From positions 1 through 8,706 of the forward strand of contig DATCVA010000260.1 in the NCBI GenBank assembly GCA_036567205.1: a stretch of 8,706 nt of DNA, given 5' to 3'. The notes under the pieces are model-generated. The model ran no database searches and was not told where the DNA came from. It worked only from the letters and a program-made list of their open reading frames with translations. Below, one piece after another: positions 1-6,108 of this stretch (positions within the stretch are counted from its first letter, which is position 1; each line of letters begins with the position of its first letter). A program made the position numbers and the translations under genes. Source of the stretch: DATCVA01 sp036567205 (GTDB lineage: Bacteria; Pseudomonadota; Gammaproteobacteria; Burkholderiales; Burkholderiaceae_B).

Positions 1-1
1 G

Positions 2-985
2 CATTATATGAGCGAGGGCGACGAGGCAACACGCCAAAGCGCATGGTCCTTCCACCGTCTGGGGTACACGCAGCTTACCTCGCCGCCCGGCACGGCGTTA
101 GTATTCCAAACCCAACGCAGCTGGATTTCGATTATGGAACAAAACCGTTCGTTGCTGGCGGGCATGCTGACGGGATCCATCTTGTTTGCAGCTTTGGCCG
201 CCAGCGCATTGGCGCCGCGCATATTGCAACTGGGCGGCGTACAGAACCGTGTGCGATTTCTTTGCACTGAAGACCATATTCAGTTGGTGTATCAGCCTAT
301 TTTCGATTTAAACTCGAATCAGCCCGTGGGTTGTGAAGTGCTTATGCGTATCCATGAAGGCAGGCATATATGGATGCCCGATCAGCTTATTCCGGCCATC
401 CTGAAGTCCGGCCTGACTCATCACTACGATCATGTCGTTGCCCGCAAGGCGATACGCGAACTGGCCAGCTATCTTCCTGTTCAAGAAAGCGGTTTCAAAA
501 TTGCGCTGAATTTTTTTCCCGAGAGCATTGATGGAATCACGCTTGTACCGATGCTGCAGAAGGCTTTACAAAGCGCTGCAAGAGACGATTTCCACATATG
601 CATCGAAGTTACAGAGCACAGCCTGTCCAGCAAACTGATCGCTGAAACAAACAACTTGAAAGCGCACGGGTTTCGTATTGCCATTGACGATTTTGGCACC
701 GGCTACTCGAATTTGAAATCGGTCTCAACGCTGTCGCCCGACCTGCTGAAAATTGACAGATCGTTTGTTTTCGACCTGGAAGACGCTACGCTGCGCTCTA
801 CTCTAATCCCGGAAATCGTCAATATCGCACGTGTAGTTAAGGCCAGGATTGTTGCTGAGGGCATCGAGAAACTTGAGCAAGTTCCGCTTCTGGCCGCCAT
901 GGGCGTGCAGTACGGCCAAGGCTACGCACTTGCCCGTCCTATGAATCTACAGGCATTTCTTGCGTTCATGAGCAAGGCGCGGTGA
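2..985 (+). CDS. EAL-domain cyclic-di-GMP phosphodiesterase, membrane-anchored, 5'-partial
   Basis: This protein probably hydrolyses the second messenger c-di-GMP to pGpG at the inner membrane. The reading frame is open to the left edge, so the ATG at 8 is probably internal and the N-terminus lies outside the window. Counting from that Met, a hydrophobic segment at about residues 48-70 is a membrane helix. The cytoplasmic EAL domain then runs from about 85 to 320. The signature Glu is in EVL (110-112, instead of EAL). The other catalytic and metal-binding positions look intact: Asn168, Glu200 in EVTE, Asp227-Asp228 in the DDFGTGYSNL motif, Lys248 in LKIDRSF, Glu284 in VAEGIE and Gln304 in QGYALARP. 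No GGDEF domain is visible. Many EAL proteins with a membrane helix just before the domain carry a periplasmic sensor (for example the CSS type), but that part is not here. It has no obvious link to the sugar-acid genes downstream. The EAL assignment is firm; the sensor type is unknown. Confidence 0.93.
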   Translation, partial: HYMSEGDEATRQSAWSFHRLGYTQLTSPPGTALVFQTQRSWISIMEQNRSLLAGMLTGSILFAALAASALAPRILQLGGVQNRVRFLCTEDHIQLVYQPIFDLNSNQPVGCEVLMRIHEGRHIWMPDQLIPAILKSGLTHHYDHVVARKAIRELASYLPVQESGFKIALNFFPESIDGITLVPMLQKALQSAARDDFHICIEVTEHSLSSKLIAETNNLKAHGFRIAIDDFGTGYSNLKSVSTLSPDLLKIDRSFVFDLEDATLRSTLIPEIVNIARVVKARIVAEGIEKLEQVPLLAAMGVQYGQGYALARPMNLQAFLAFMSKAR

Positions 986-1126
986 ACTCAGCTACACGAC
1001 CTGCTTCGCCTTCGACGTCTGACCACTGATTGGCCCTGTTCGAAAACCGGCAAGGTGATCCGAACGTGCAATAGCCGTTTTTAAAGCTCTTGGCTACATC
1101 AACGCTCTAGTTATGCTTAAAAACAA

Positions 1127-1162
1127 ATCCCAAATAATGAACAACAATATAAATATTGGACA
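1127..1162 (+). promoter_or_regulatory. Bipartite candidate IclR operator, copy A
   Basis: The element has the form ATCCCAAATAAT (1127-1138), a 12-nt spacer, then AAATATTGGACA (1151-1162). The same arrangement occurs upstream of the iclR gene at 8369-8404 on the other strand. There the first block is identical, the second differs at one base and the spacing is the same; 28 of 36 positions match overall. The ends form a loose dyad (TCC near one end, GGA near the other, symmetric about the centre), as expected for a site bound by a dimer or tetramer. It lies 136 nt before the binding-protein start. The duplication is seen directly; binding by the IclR protein encoded here is inferred from position. 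Confidence 0.65.
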
Positions 1163-1224
1163 ATGGCTGGAAACTCCCTTAATATCTGCGCCTGTCACCA
1201 AGACACAAATTCATAGCCATAAAT

Positions 1225-1239
1225 TGGGGATAAGCCCCA
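1225..1239 (+). other. Short GC hairpin in the 5' region of the catabolic operon
   Basis: A perfect 5-bp inverted repeat, TGGGG and CCCCA, encloses a 5-nt loop, 59 nt before the start codon of the binding-protein gene. No T-run follows, so it is not an intrinsic terminator. It could be a weak structure in the leader RNA. Alternatively, ATTGGGGAT at 1223-1231 matches 8 of 9 bases of the reverse complement of the first block of the bipartite element (ATTTGGGAT), so it could be an extra half-site. Confidence 0.3.
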
Positions 1240-1298
1240 CGCAGCTCGGCAAAGACCGGACTGTAGTTTTTTAGAAATCAGGAACAGGAGCAACAAAC

Positions 1299-2108
1299 AT
1301 GAGTCATTTTCCCCGCTGGATGAAGAACCTTGCCATAGGTGCGGCTGTCATTTGCGCAGCACCGGCAGCGATGGCGGCCAACAGTTTGCAGGACATTCGA
1401 GATCGCGGCGAAATCGCTATTGGCGTTGACGTAGGGCAGGCCCCATTCGGCATTGTCGATGCGCAAATGAAACCCAGTGGGTCCGATGTCGAGGCTGCCC
1501 AGTTGCTGGCGGCGGATTTGGGCGTCAAGCTTAAGATCGTTCCTGTTTCTCCGGCCAACCGGATTCCAATTTTGTCGACCGGCAAAGTCCAGGCCGTGAT
1601 GGCGTCTTTTTCGATTACTGAAGAGCGCAAGCGCGTCGTCGGATTTAGCTCTCCGTACTCGATGATTCAGTCGGCGGTGTTCGCGCCTGCCAGCCTTAAG
1701 GTCGAGTCAGTGCAAGACCTTGCGGACAAGTCCATCGCCGTGGCCCGCGGTTCGACGAACGATATATTGATCACGGAAAATACCAAGGGCGTTCCGGGCG
1801 TGAAAATCATGCGCTATGACGATAACGCTACATCATTGACTGCCATCGCCAGCGGACAACAGGAAATCTATGTGGCGGCGCCGGCTCTGGTTGCCGAGCT
1901 TAACGGCAAAATGGACCCGTCTAAAAGACTGGAAGAAAAGATGGTGTTGAAGACCTTCCCGATTGGGGTGGGCCTGAAGAAAAACGATCTCGAACTAACT
2001 GCCTGGATTAACGAGTGGGTCAAAACCAACCTGGCCAATGGCAAGCTTAACGATATCTATAAGCGATATCATGGGGCTTCCTTGCCTGCGGAATGGACTG
2101 GAAAATAA
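1299..2108 (+). CDS. Periplasmic solute-binding protein, family 3 (PAAT-type ABC importer)
   Basis: This 269-residue protein should capture the substrate in the periplasm and deliver it to the permease pair encoded at 6092-7437. It has a classic signal peptide: Lys9, a hydrophobic core at 11-21, and a likely cleavage at AMA/AN after residue 26. The fold markers of the family-3 (amino-acid type) binding proteins are present: the early strand IAIGVD (39-44), the GSDVEAAQLL helix (61-70), and SITEER (105-110), whose Arg110 corresponds to the Arg that binds a ligand carboxylate. FSSPY (116-120) follows. Where HisJ and GlnH have the Asp that binds the alpha-ammonium group, this protein has Ala (193 or 194, in YVAAPA). 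That suggests a carboxylate ligand that is not an ordinary amino acid, consistent with the sugar-acid enzymes downstream. The start is supported by AGGAG at 1286-1290, 8 nt before the ATG. A terminator hairpin follows the stop codon. The family is certain; the ligand is inferred. Confidence 0.93.
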   Translation: MSHFPRWMKNLAIGAAVICAAPAAMAANSLQDIRDRGEIAIGVDVGQAPFGIVDAQMKPSGSDVEAAQLLAADLGVKLKIVPVSPANRIPILSTGKVQAVMASFSITEERKRVVGFSSPYSMIQSAVFAPASLKVESVQDLADKSIAVARGSTNDILITENTKGVPGVKIMRYDDNATSLTAIASGQQEIYVAAPALVAELNGKMDPSKRLEEKMVLKTFPIGVGLKKNDLELTAWINEWVKTNLANGKLNDIYKRYHGASLPAEWTGK

Positions 2109-2117
2109 GCACTCTAC

Positions 2118-2154
2118 GACGCAACCAACTAAATCGGTTGCGTCTTTCTTTTTT
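2118..2154 (+). terminator. Intra-operon intrinsic terminator or attenuating hairpin after the binding-protein gene
   Basis: A perfect 9-bp inverted repeat (GACGCAACC at 2118-2126 and GGTTGCGTC at 2136-2144) with a 9-nt loop is followed at once by TTTCTTTTTT (2145-2154). It begins 10 nt after the binding-protein stop codon. The ribosome-binding GGAG of the next gene (2155-2158) starts immediately after the T-run, so no promoter fits between them. The catabolic genes must therefore depend on readthrough or on a promoter inside the binding-protein gene. Partial termination here would yield more binding protein than enzyme. Confidence 0.82.
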
Positions 2155-2163
2155 GGAGTTACC

Positions 2164-3696
2164 GTGACTGATGCCGCTAGCGTCATTCGATTGCATCCTA
2201 ATGACGATGTCGTAATTGCTACACGACAGTTAATGACGGGTACCGTCATTCAAAGTGAAAATCTGCCCGTAAAGGGGTTGATTCCAGCCGGGCATAAAAT
2301 AGCGGTCAATAGTATTACCAAGGGCCAGTTCGTCCGGCGTTACGACCAGCTGATTGGCGTTGCGACTCAGGATATTGCCCCGGGCCAGCATGTGCATACA
2401 CATAATCTGGCAATGGTCGAGTACGACCGCGACTATGATTATTGCGCAGGCCGCAGCGAAACCGTTATGTCTTCGCAGCCGGCAACCTTCATGGGAATTC
2501 GGCGCGACGACGGCCGTATCGCAACGCGCAATTACATTGGAATTCTGACAAGTGTGAATTGCTCGGCCACTGTTGCGCGCGCGATTGCCGATTATTTTCG
2601 GCGCGATATTCATCCCGATGCTCTGGCCGCGTATCCCAATGTTGATGGGGTTATTGCCTTGCCTCACACAATAGGCTGCGGGATCGATACGCAGGGCGAG
2701 TCCATGACTTTGCTACGCCGCACGTTGGCTGGCTACGCCCGGCACGTCAATTTTCATAGCGTTTTGTTCGTTGGGCTGGGTTGCGAGGCGAACCAGATCG
2801 GTGATGTGATGTCTACGCACAACCTCCAGGAAGGCGCCAAGCTTAGGACCTTTACGATCCAGGAGACCGGCGGTACGGCAAAGACGGTGGCGCATGGCAT
2901 AGAAACAGTCAGGCAAATGCTGCCCGAGGCGAATCGGGTCAGCCGCGAGCCTGTGCCGGCATCGCATCTTGTCGTCGGATTGCAATGCGGCGGCTCGGAT
3001 GGTTATTCAGGTATTACGGCTAACCCCGCTCTGGGGGCGGCCGTTGATATGCTGGTCCGCAACGGCGGCACCGCTATTCTGTCCGAGACTCCAGAGGTTT
3101 ATGGCGCCGAGCATTTGTTGACGCGCAGAGCAGTTTCGCGCGAAGTCGGCCAGAAGCTTGTGGATAGAATTAAATGGTGGAAAGACTATTGCGCCCGTAA
3201 CGGCGCCGAGCTGAACAACAATCCCTCGGCTGGAAATAAGGCGGGCGGGCTTACCACCATTCTTGAAAAATCGCTGGGCGCGGTTGCCAAGGGCGGCACC
3301 ACTGATCTGATGGATGTGTACGAGTATGCGCAACCGATTGCGGAGCGCGGCTTCGTTTTCATGGACTCGCCTGGATATGATCCCATTTCAGCCACGGGGC
3401 AGGTAGCCTCTGGCGCCAATCTTATCTGCTTCACCACTGGGCGCGGGTCGGCCTACGGCTGCGCGCCTTCGCCATCGATCAAGCTGGCCACAAACACTGC
3501 TTTGTGGACACGCCAGGAAGAGGACATGGACATCAACTGCGGCACGATTGTCGATGGCGTCGAGACAATAGAGCAGGTGGGCGAGCGTATTTTCCGAATG
3601 ATGCTGGAATGCGCCTCGGGTGAACGCACCAAGAGCGAAGTTCACGGCTATGGGCAGAACGAGTTCGTGCCATGGCAACCTGGGGTTATTACCTGA
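2164..3696 (+). CDS. uxaA: UxaA-family sugar-acid dehydratase (altronate/galactarate dehydratase family)
   Basis: This 510-residue protein belongs to the altronate/galactarate dehydratase family, which removes water from a sugar acid to give a 2-keto-3-deoxy acid and usually needs divalent metal. An N-terminal SAF domain (about 6-85, with PAGHKIAV and GVATQDIAPGQHVHTHNL) is followed by the large catalytic region. That region carries GIRRDDGRIATRNYIGILTS (111-130), HTIGCG (168-173), LGCE (206-208 region), QCGGSDGYSGITANPALG (274-291), NNNPSAGNKAGGL (351-363), SPGYDP (402-407) and TTGRGSAYGCAPSPSIK (424-440). Its length matches full-length single-chain members (about 495-525). A GTG start at 2164 is chosen because GGAG lies 5 nt upstream; an in-frame ATG at 2038 lies inside the preceding gene and would add 42 unrelated residues. 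The gene is followed directly by dgoK and dgoA, so the expected product is 2-keto-3-deoxy-D-galactonate rather than the gluconate epimer made by E. coli UxaA. The symbol marks the family; the substrate could be galactonate, talonate, gulonate or idonate. Confidence 0.92.
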   Translation: MTDAASVIRLHPNDDVVIATRQLMTGTVIQSENLPVKGLIPAGHKIAVNSITKGQFVRRYDQLIGVATQDIAPGQHVHTHNLAMVEYDRDYDYCAGRSETVMSSQPATFMGIRRDDGRIATRNYIGILTSVNCSATVARAIADYFRRDIHPDALAAYPNVDGVIALPHTIGCGIDTQGESMTLLRRTLAGYARHVNFHSVLFVGLGCEANQIGDVMSTHNLQEGAKLRTFTIQETGGTAKTVAHGIETVRQMLPEANRVSREPVPASHLVVGLQCGGSDGYSGITANPALGAAVDMLVRNGGTAILSETPEVYGAEHLLTRRAVSREVGQKLVDRIKWWKDYCARNGAELNNNPSAGNKAGGLTTILEKSLGAVAKGGTTDLMDVYEYAQPIAERGFVFMDSPGYDPISATGQVASGANLICFTTGRGSAYGCAPSPSIKLATNTALWTRQEEDMDINCGTIVDGVETIEQVGERIFRMMLECASGERTKSEVHGYGQNEFVPWQPGVIT

Positions 3697-3697
3697 A

Positions 3698-4630
3698 ATG
3701 TCCAGCGCTTCACATTTAATTGCATTGGATTGGGGAACCTCTTCGTTACGCGCCGAGTTAATGGATGTGCATGGCGAAGTGCTTCGCAGGGCCAGCACGA
3801 ACGAGGGCATTTTATCGGTCGCGAATCGCGGGTTTCACGAAGTGTTCAGCAGGCTGGTCGCCGACTGGCTGCATGACTATCCTGATAGCCTGGCATTGGC
3901 TGCCGGCATGATAGGCAGCCGGCAGGGCTGGTACGAGGCTCCCTATGTGCCGTGCCCCGCTGGTTTTGACGAGCTTGGCGACGGCCTGATCTGGGCGAAC
4001 GAAACCAGTATGCCTTTCGGCTTTGTTCCTGGCGTGGTCAACTACCACGCAAATGGGGTGCCCGATGTAATTCGCGGCGAAGAGGTGCAAATTTTCGGCG
4101 CACTGGACGCGCTGGGCCTGGACGGCGGCATATTCGTTCTTCCAGGCACCCATAGCAAATGGGCGCTGGTGGAAAAGCGTCGCATCGTACGCTTTCATAC
4201 CTTCATGACGGGCGAGCTTTTTGCCTTGCTGCGGCAACACTCGATATTGTCGCGCATGATGCCGTCGCAAGATACAACGTCCTGGGAGCAGGGGCGCAGC
4301 AGCTTTATTCAAGCCTGCCAGCTTGCGGCCGATGGCGCATTGCTGCATCGATTGTTTTCCGTGCGGGGCCTGGGCTTGTTTGGCAAGTTGGCCGATGATC
4401 TGCAGTCGGACTATTTGTCGGGTCTTGTAATCGGCGAGGAAGTCCGCGAGGCGCTGTCGATGGCCGCTGGTATTGTCCCGGACCACGTTCACCTGATTTG
4501 CAAGCCATCGCTCGTTGAACGTTATCAAACTGCGCTGTCCGTCTTTGGCGTCGATAGCTCGGACTGTACGCAGCAGGCCAGTTCGCGTGGATTGCTGGCC
4601 ATCGCGCGCGAGCGTTCATTGATTTCATAA
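3698..4630 (+). CDS. dgoK: 2-dehydro-3-deoxygalactonokinase
   Basis: This 310-residue cytoplasmic kinase phosphorylates 2-keto-3-deoxy-D-galactonate at C6 with ATP, the second step of the De Ley-Doudoroff route. It matches E. coli DgoK (about 292 residues) along its length. It has the phosphate-binding start IALDWGTSSLRAEL (8-21), AAGMIGSRQGWYEAPY (68-83), DVIRGEEVQIFGA (123-135), VLPGTHSKW (147-155), FMTGELFALL (169-178) and YLSGLVIGEEV (239-249). The ATG at 3698 is chosen because it fits the family N-terminus. The frame is open further upstream to 3620, but that part overlaps the dehydratase gene. Only one base separates the dehydratase stop from this start, and no good ribosome-binding site is seen close by, so translation is probably coupled to the upstream gene. 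The aldolase for its product follows 32 nt downstream. Family assignment is very secure. Confidence 0.95.
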   Translation: MSSASHLIALDWGTSSLRAELMDVHGEVLRRASTNEGILSVANRGFHEVFSRLVADWLHDYPDSLALAAGMIGSRQGWYEAPYVPCPAGFDELGDGLIWANETSMPFGFVPGVVNYHANGVPDVIRGEEVQIFGALDALGLDGGIFVLPGTHSKWALVEKRRIVRFHTFMTGELFALLRQHSILSRMMPSQDTTSWEQGRSSFIQACQLAADGALLHRLFSVRGLGLFGKLADDLQSDYLSGLVIGEEVREALSMAAGIVPDHVHLICKPSLVERYQTALSVFGVDSSDCTQQASSRGLLAIARERSLIS

Positions 4631-4662
4631 CGCATAAAACCTGATTTCGACAAGGAAAATTC

Positions 4663-5304
4663 GTGCATCTTCACTCTTATCTAGATAAATTTCCGCTGAT
4701 TGCCATCCTTCGGGGCGTCAAGCCCGAAGAGGTGGTGGATGTTGCCGGGCAAGTACTGGAAGCGGGTTTTCAAATACTCGAGGTGCCGCTGAACTCGCCA
4801 CGCCCTCTGGAAAGTATTGAGCTGCTTGTCAAACATTTTCCGGATCACATCATTGGCGGGGGCACGGTGATGTCGCCCGACGATGTAAAAAACATAGCTG
4901 CTGCGGGCGGACGGTTGATTTTCATGCCGCACAGCGATCCGGCGGTGGTTCGTCAGGCGAAACTTTCCGGAATGCTGTGCATTCCGGGCGTGGCGACTCC
5001 AACCGAGGCCTTTGCGGCTTTGGCTAATGGCGCAGACGCCTTGAAGCTTTACCCCGCCGAACAAATTACGCCTGTCGTGGTGAAGGCCTGGCGCGCGGTT
5101 GTGCCCAGTAACTACAGGCTGCTTCCTGTGGGCGGGATCACGCCCGATAATATGGAGGCCTACCTGCGTGTCGGCGCCAATGGTTTCGGCCTGGGTTCGG
5201 CGCTATACAAGGCTGGCATGAAGGCGGCAGATGTTGGCGCGAATGCGCGTGCTTTTCGCGATGCGGTTGCCAGACTCACTGCCCAGGGTTTGTTCAAGGC
5301 TTAA
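4663..5304 (+). CDS. dgoA: 2-dehydro-3-deoxy-6-phosphogalactonate aldolase
   Basis: This 213-residue class I aldolase cleaves 2-keto-3-deoxy-6-phosphogalactonate to pyruvate and glyceraldehyde 3-phosphate, completing the pathway. It is a single KDPG/KDPGal-aldolase barrel. IAILRG (13-18) carries the phosphate/pyruvate-binding Arg17. LEVPLNSP (39-46) carries the general-base Glu40, and its NSP tail is typical of DgoA rather than Eda. GGGTV (65-69), IPGVATPTEAF (107-117), ALKLYP with the Schiff-base Lys128, and PVGGITPDNM (155-164) follow. FMPHSDP (87-93) stands where E. coli DgoA has TPN; from memory this variant is common in related bacteria. The start is GTG at 4663 with AAGGA at 4652-4656, 6 nt upstream. 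E. coli DgoA has about 205 residues. It is the last gene of the operon, ending 22 nt before the bidirectional terminator. Confidence 0.95.
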   Translation: MHLHSYLDKFPLIAILRGVKPEEVVDVAGQVLEAGFQILEVPLNSPRPLESIELLVKHFPDHIIGGGTVMSPDDVKNIAAAGGRLIFMPHSDPAVVRQAKLSGMLCIPGVATPTEAFAALANGADALKLYPAEQITPVVVKAWRAVVPSNYRLLPVGGITPDNMEAYLRVGANGFGLGSALYKAGMKAADVGANARAFRDAVARLTAQGLFKA

Positions 5305-5326
5305 GCGTTGTTATTGGTTATCGTAC

Positions 5327-5356
5327 AAAAAAGCCGATGGGATCATCGGCTTTTTT
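5327..5356. terminator. Bidirectional intrinsic terminator between convergent operons
   Basis: A perfect 7-bp stem, GCCGATG (5333-5339) and CATCGGC (5344-5350), with a GGAT loop is flanked by six A on the left (5327-5332) and six T on the right (5351-5356). It therefore works as hairpin plus U-tract in both directions. It stands 22 nt after the dgoA stop codon and 23 nt after the ATPase stop codon of the opposing operon, so it should end transcription of both. Confidence 0.93.
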
Positions 5357-5379
5357 CTATTGCGGGACCGATCAGGCGC

Positions 5380-6108
5380 TTACAGCCCGTTGCCGACGAA
5401 CTGCCGCAGTTCCGGGGTTGACGGGTTGTCCAGGATTTCACCGGTCCCCGTTTCCCATACTTTGCCGTTGTGCATGAAGATGATCTGATTGGCCACACGT
5501 TGCGCAAAAGCCATTTCGTGGGTGACAAGCACCATAGTCATGCCGTCGCGCGCCAGGTCTTCCATGACGCGCAGGACTTCGCCGGTAAGCTCTGGATCCA
5601 GGGCCGAGGTGACTTCGTCAAACAGCATGACTTGCGGCTGCATGGCCAAAGACCGCGCAATGGCGACACGTTGCTGCTGACCGCCTGAAAGCTGCTGTGG
5701 GTAGGCGTGGATTTTGTCTTCCAGCCCGACCTGGCACAGCACTTTTTCGGCCTGCTCGCGCGCCTGGCTCCGGTTCAGCTTCTTCACCCAGCGCGGGGCA
5801 AGGGTAATGTTTTGTTCTACCGTCAGGTGAGGAAACAGGTTGTAGCTTTGAAACACGATACCCACGTCCATACGCAGATGACGCATGGACGTTTTGCTGT
5901 CGTGCGCCTTATGTCCGCAGACTTCGATTTCGCCGCTTTGAATGGCTTCCAGCCCGTTGATGCACCGCAAGGCGGTGCTCTTGCCCGATCCGCTGCGGCC
6001 TATCAGGGCCACTACCTGACCCTGGGCTACGTCGAACGACACGCCATGCAGTACTTTGTTCGCTCCGAAGCTTTTATGGACGTTGGTAAGTTTAACTATT
6101 GTTGACAT
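5380..6108 (-). CDS. ABC transporter ATP-binding protein, polar amino acid (PAAT) type
   Basis: This 242-residue ATPase should energise import through the two permeases encoded just upstream on the same strand. All nucleotide-binding motifs are intact: Walker A GRSGSGKST (37-45), Q-loop Gln87 in VFQSYNLFPHLT, signature LSGGQQQR (140-147), Walker B VMLFDE (160-165) with catalytic Glu165, D-loop SALD (168-171) and switch His197 in THEM. The phrase FDEVTSALDPE, the length and the lack of a C-terminal regulatory extension are typical of the GlnQ/HisP/ArtP group. The gene overlaps the 3' end of the second permease by 17 nt, which implies coupled translation. It ends close to the bidirectional terminator. 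The subfamily usually serves amino acids or opines; here the genome context suggests a sugar acid. Confidence 0.95.
   Translation of the reverse strand: MSTIVKLTNVHKSFGANKVLHGVSFDVAQGQVVALIGRSGSGKSTALRCINGLEAIQSGEIEVCGHKAHDSKTSMRHLRMDVGIVFQSYNLFPHLTVEQNITLAPRWVKKLNRSQAREQAEKVLCQVGLEDKIHAYPQQLSGGQQQRVAIARSLAMQPQVMLFDEVTSALDPELTGEVLRVMEDLARDGMTMVLVTHEMAFAQRVANQIIFMHNGKVWETGTGEILDNPSTPELRQFVGNGL

Larger units (their letters stand above)
986..1298 (+). promoter_or_regulatory. Intergenic regulatory region before the catabolic operon
   Basis: This 313-bp gap separates the EAL gene from the solute-binding protein gene. The part from about 1110 to 1165 is clearly more AT-rich than the flanking genes and holds the bipartite element at 1127-1162. 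A short GC hairpin follows at 1225-1239. No well-spaced pair of sigma-70 -35 and -10 hexamers is convincing. The best -10-like hexamer is TATAAA at 1148-1153, inside the element, with nothing like TTGACA at the right distance. This would suit an activator-dependent promoter. No clear intrinsic terminator for the EAL gene is seen in the first 100 bp. A strong ribosome-binding site (AGGAG, 1286-1290) closes the region. Confidence 0.6.

Noticed and set aside
1038..1096. Possible terminator for the EAL gene (GTTCG...CGAAC and TAGCC...GGCTA repeats)
   Set aside because: Only 5-bp arms with loops of 15-18 nt and no T-run after them; too weak to call.
1113..1274. 53-codon ATG frame in the gap before the binding-protein gene
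   Set aside because: It has no ribosome-binding site, its composition is Asn/Ile-rich and unlike a protein, and it runs through the bipartite element and the leader hairpin. The sequence is better explained as regulatory.
2038..2163. Upstream ATG extension of the dehydratase
   Set aside because: It would overlap the end of the binding-protein gene and translate through the terminator hairpin. The GTG at 2164 has a well-spaced GGAG and gives a normal family N-terminus.
3812..4528. 238-codon open frame on the minus strand, antisense to dgoK
   Set aside because: dgoK is well conserved in the other strand, the antisense product resembles no known family, and long antisense frames are common in GC-rich genes.
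4663..5304. MPH in place of TPN in the aldolase as a sign of altered specificity
   Set aside because: From memory this variant is common in DgoA proteins of beta- and gammaproteobacteria, and the catalytic Glu40, Lys128 and Arg17 are intact.
5707..6105. 132-codon plus-strand frame opposite the ATPase gene
   Set aside because: It is antisense to an intact ABC ATPase, with no ribosome-binding site or recognisable domain.
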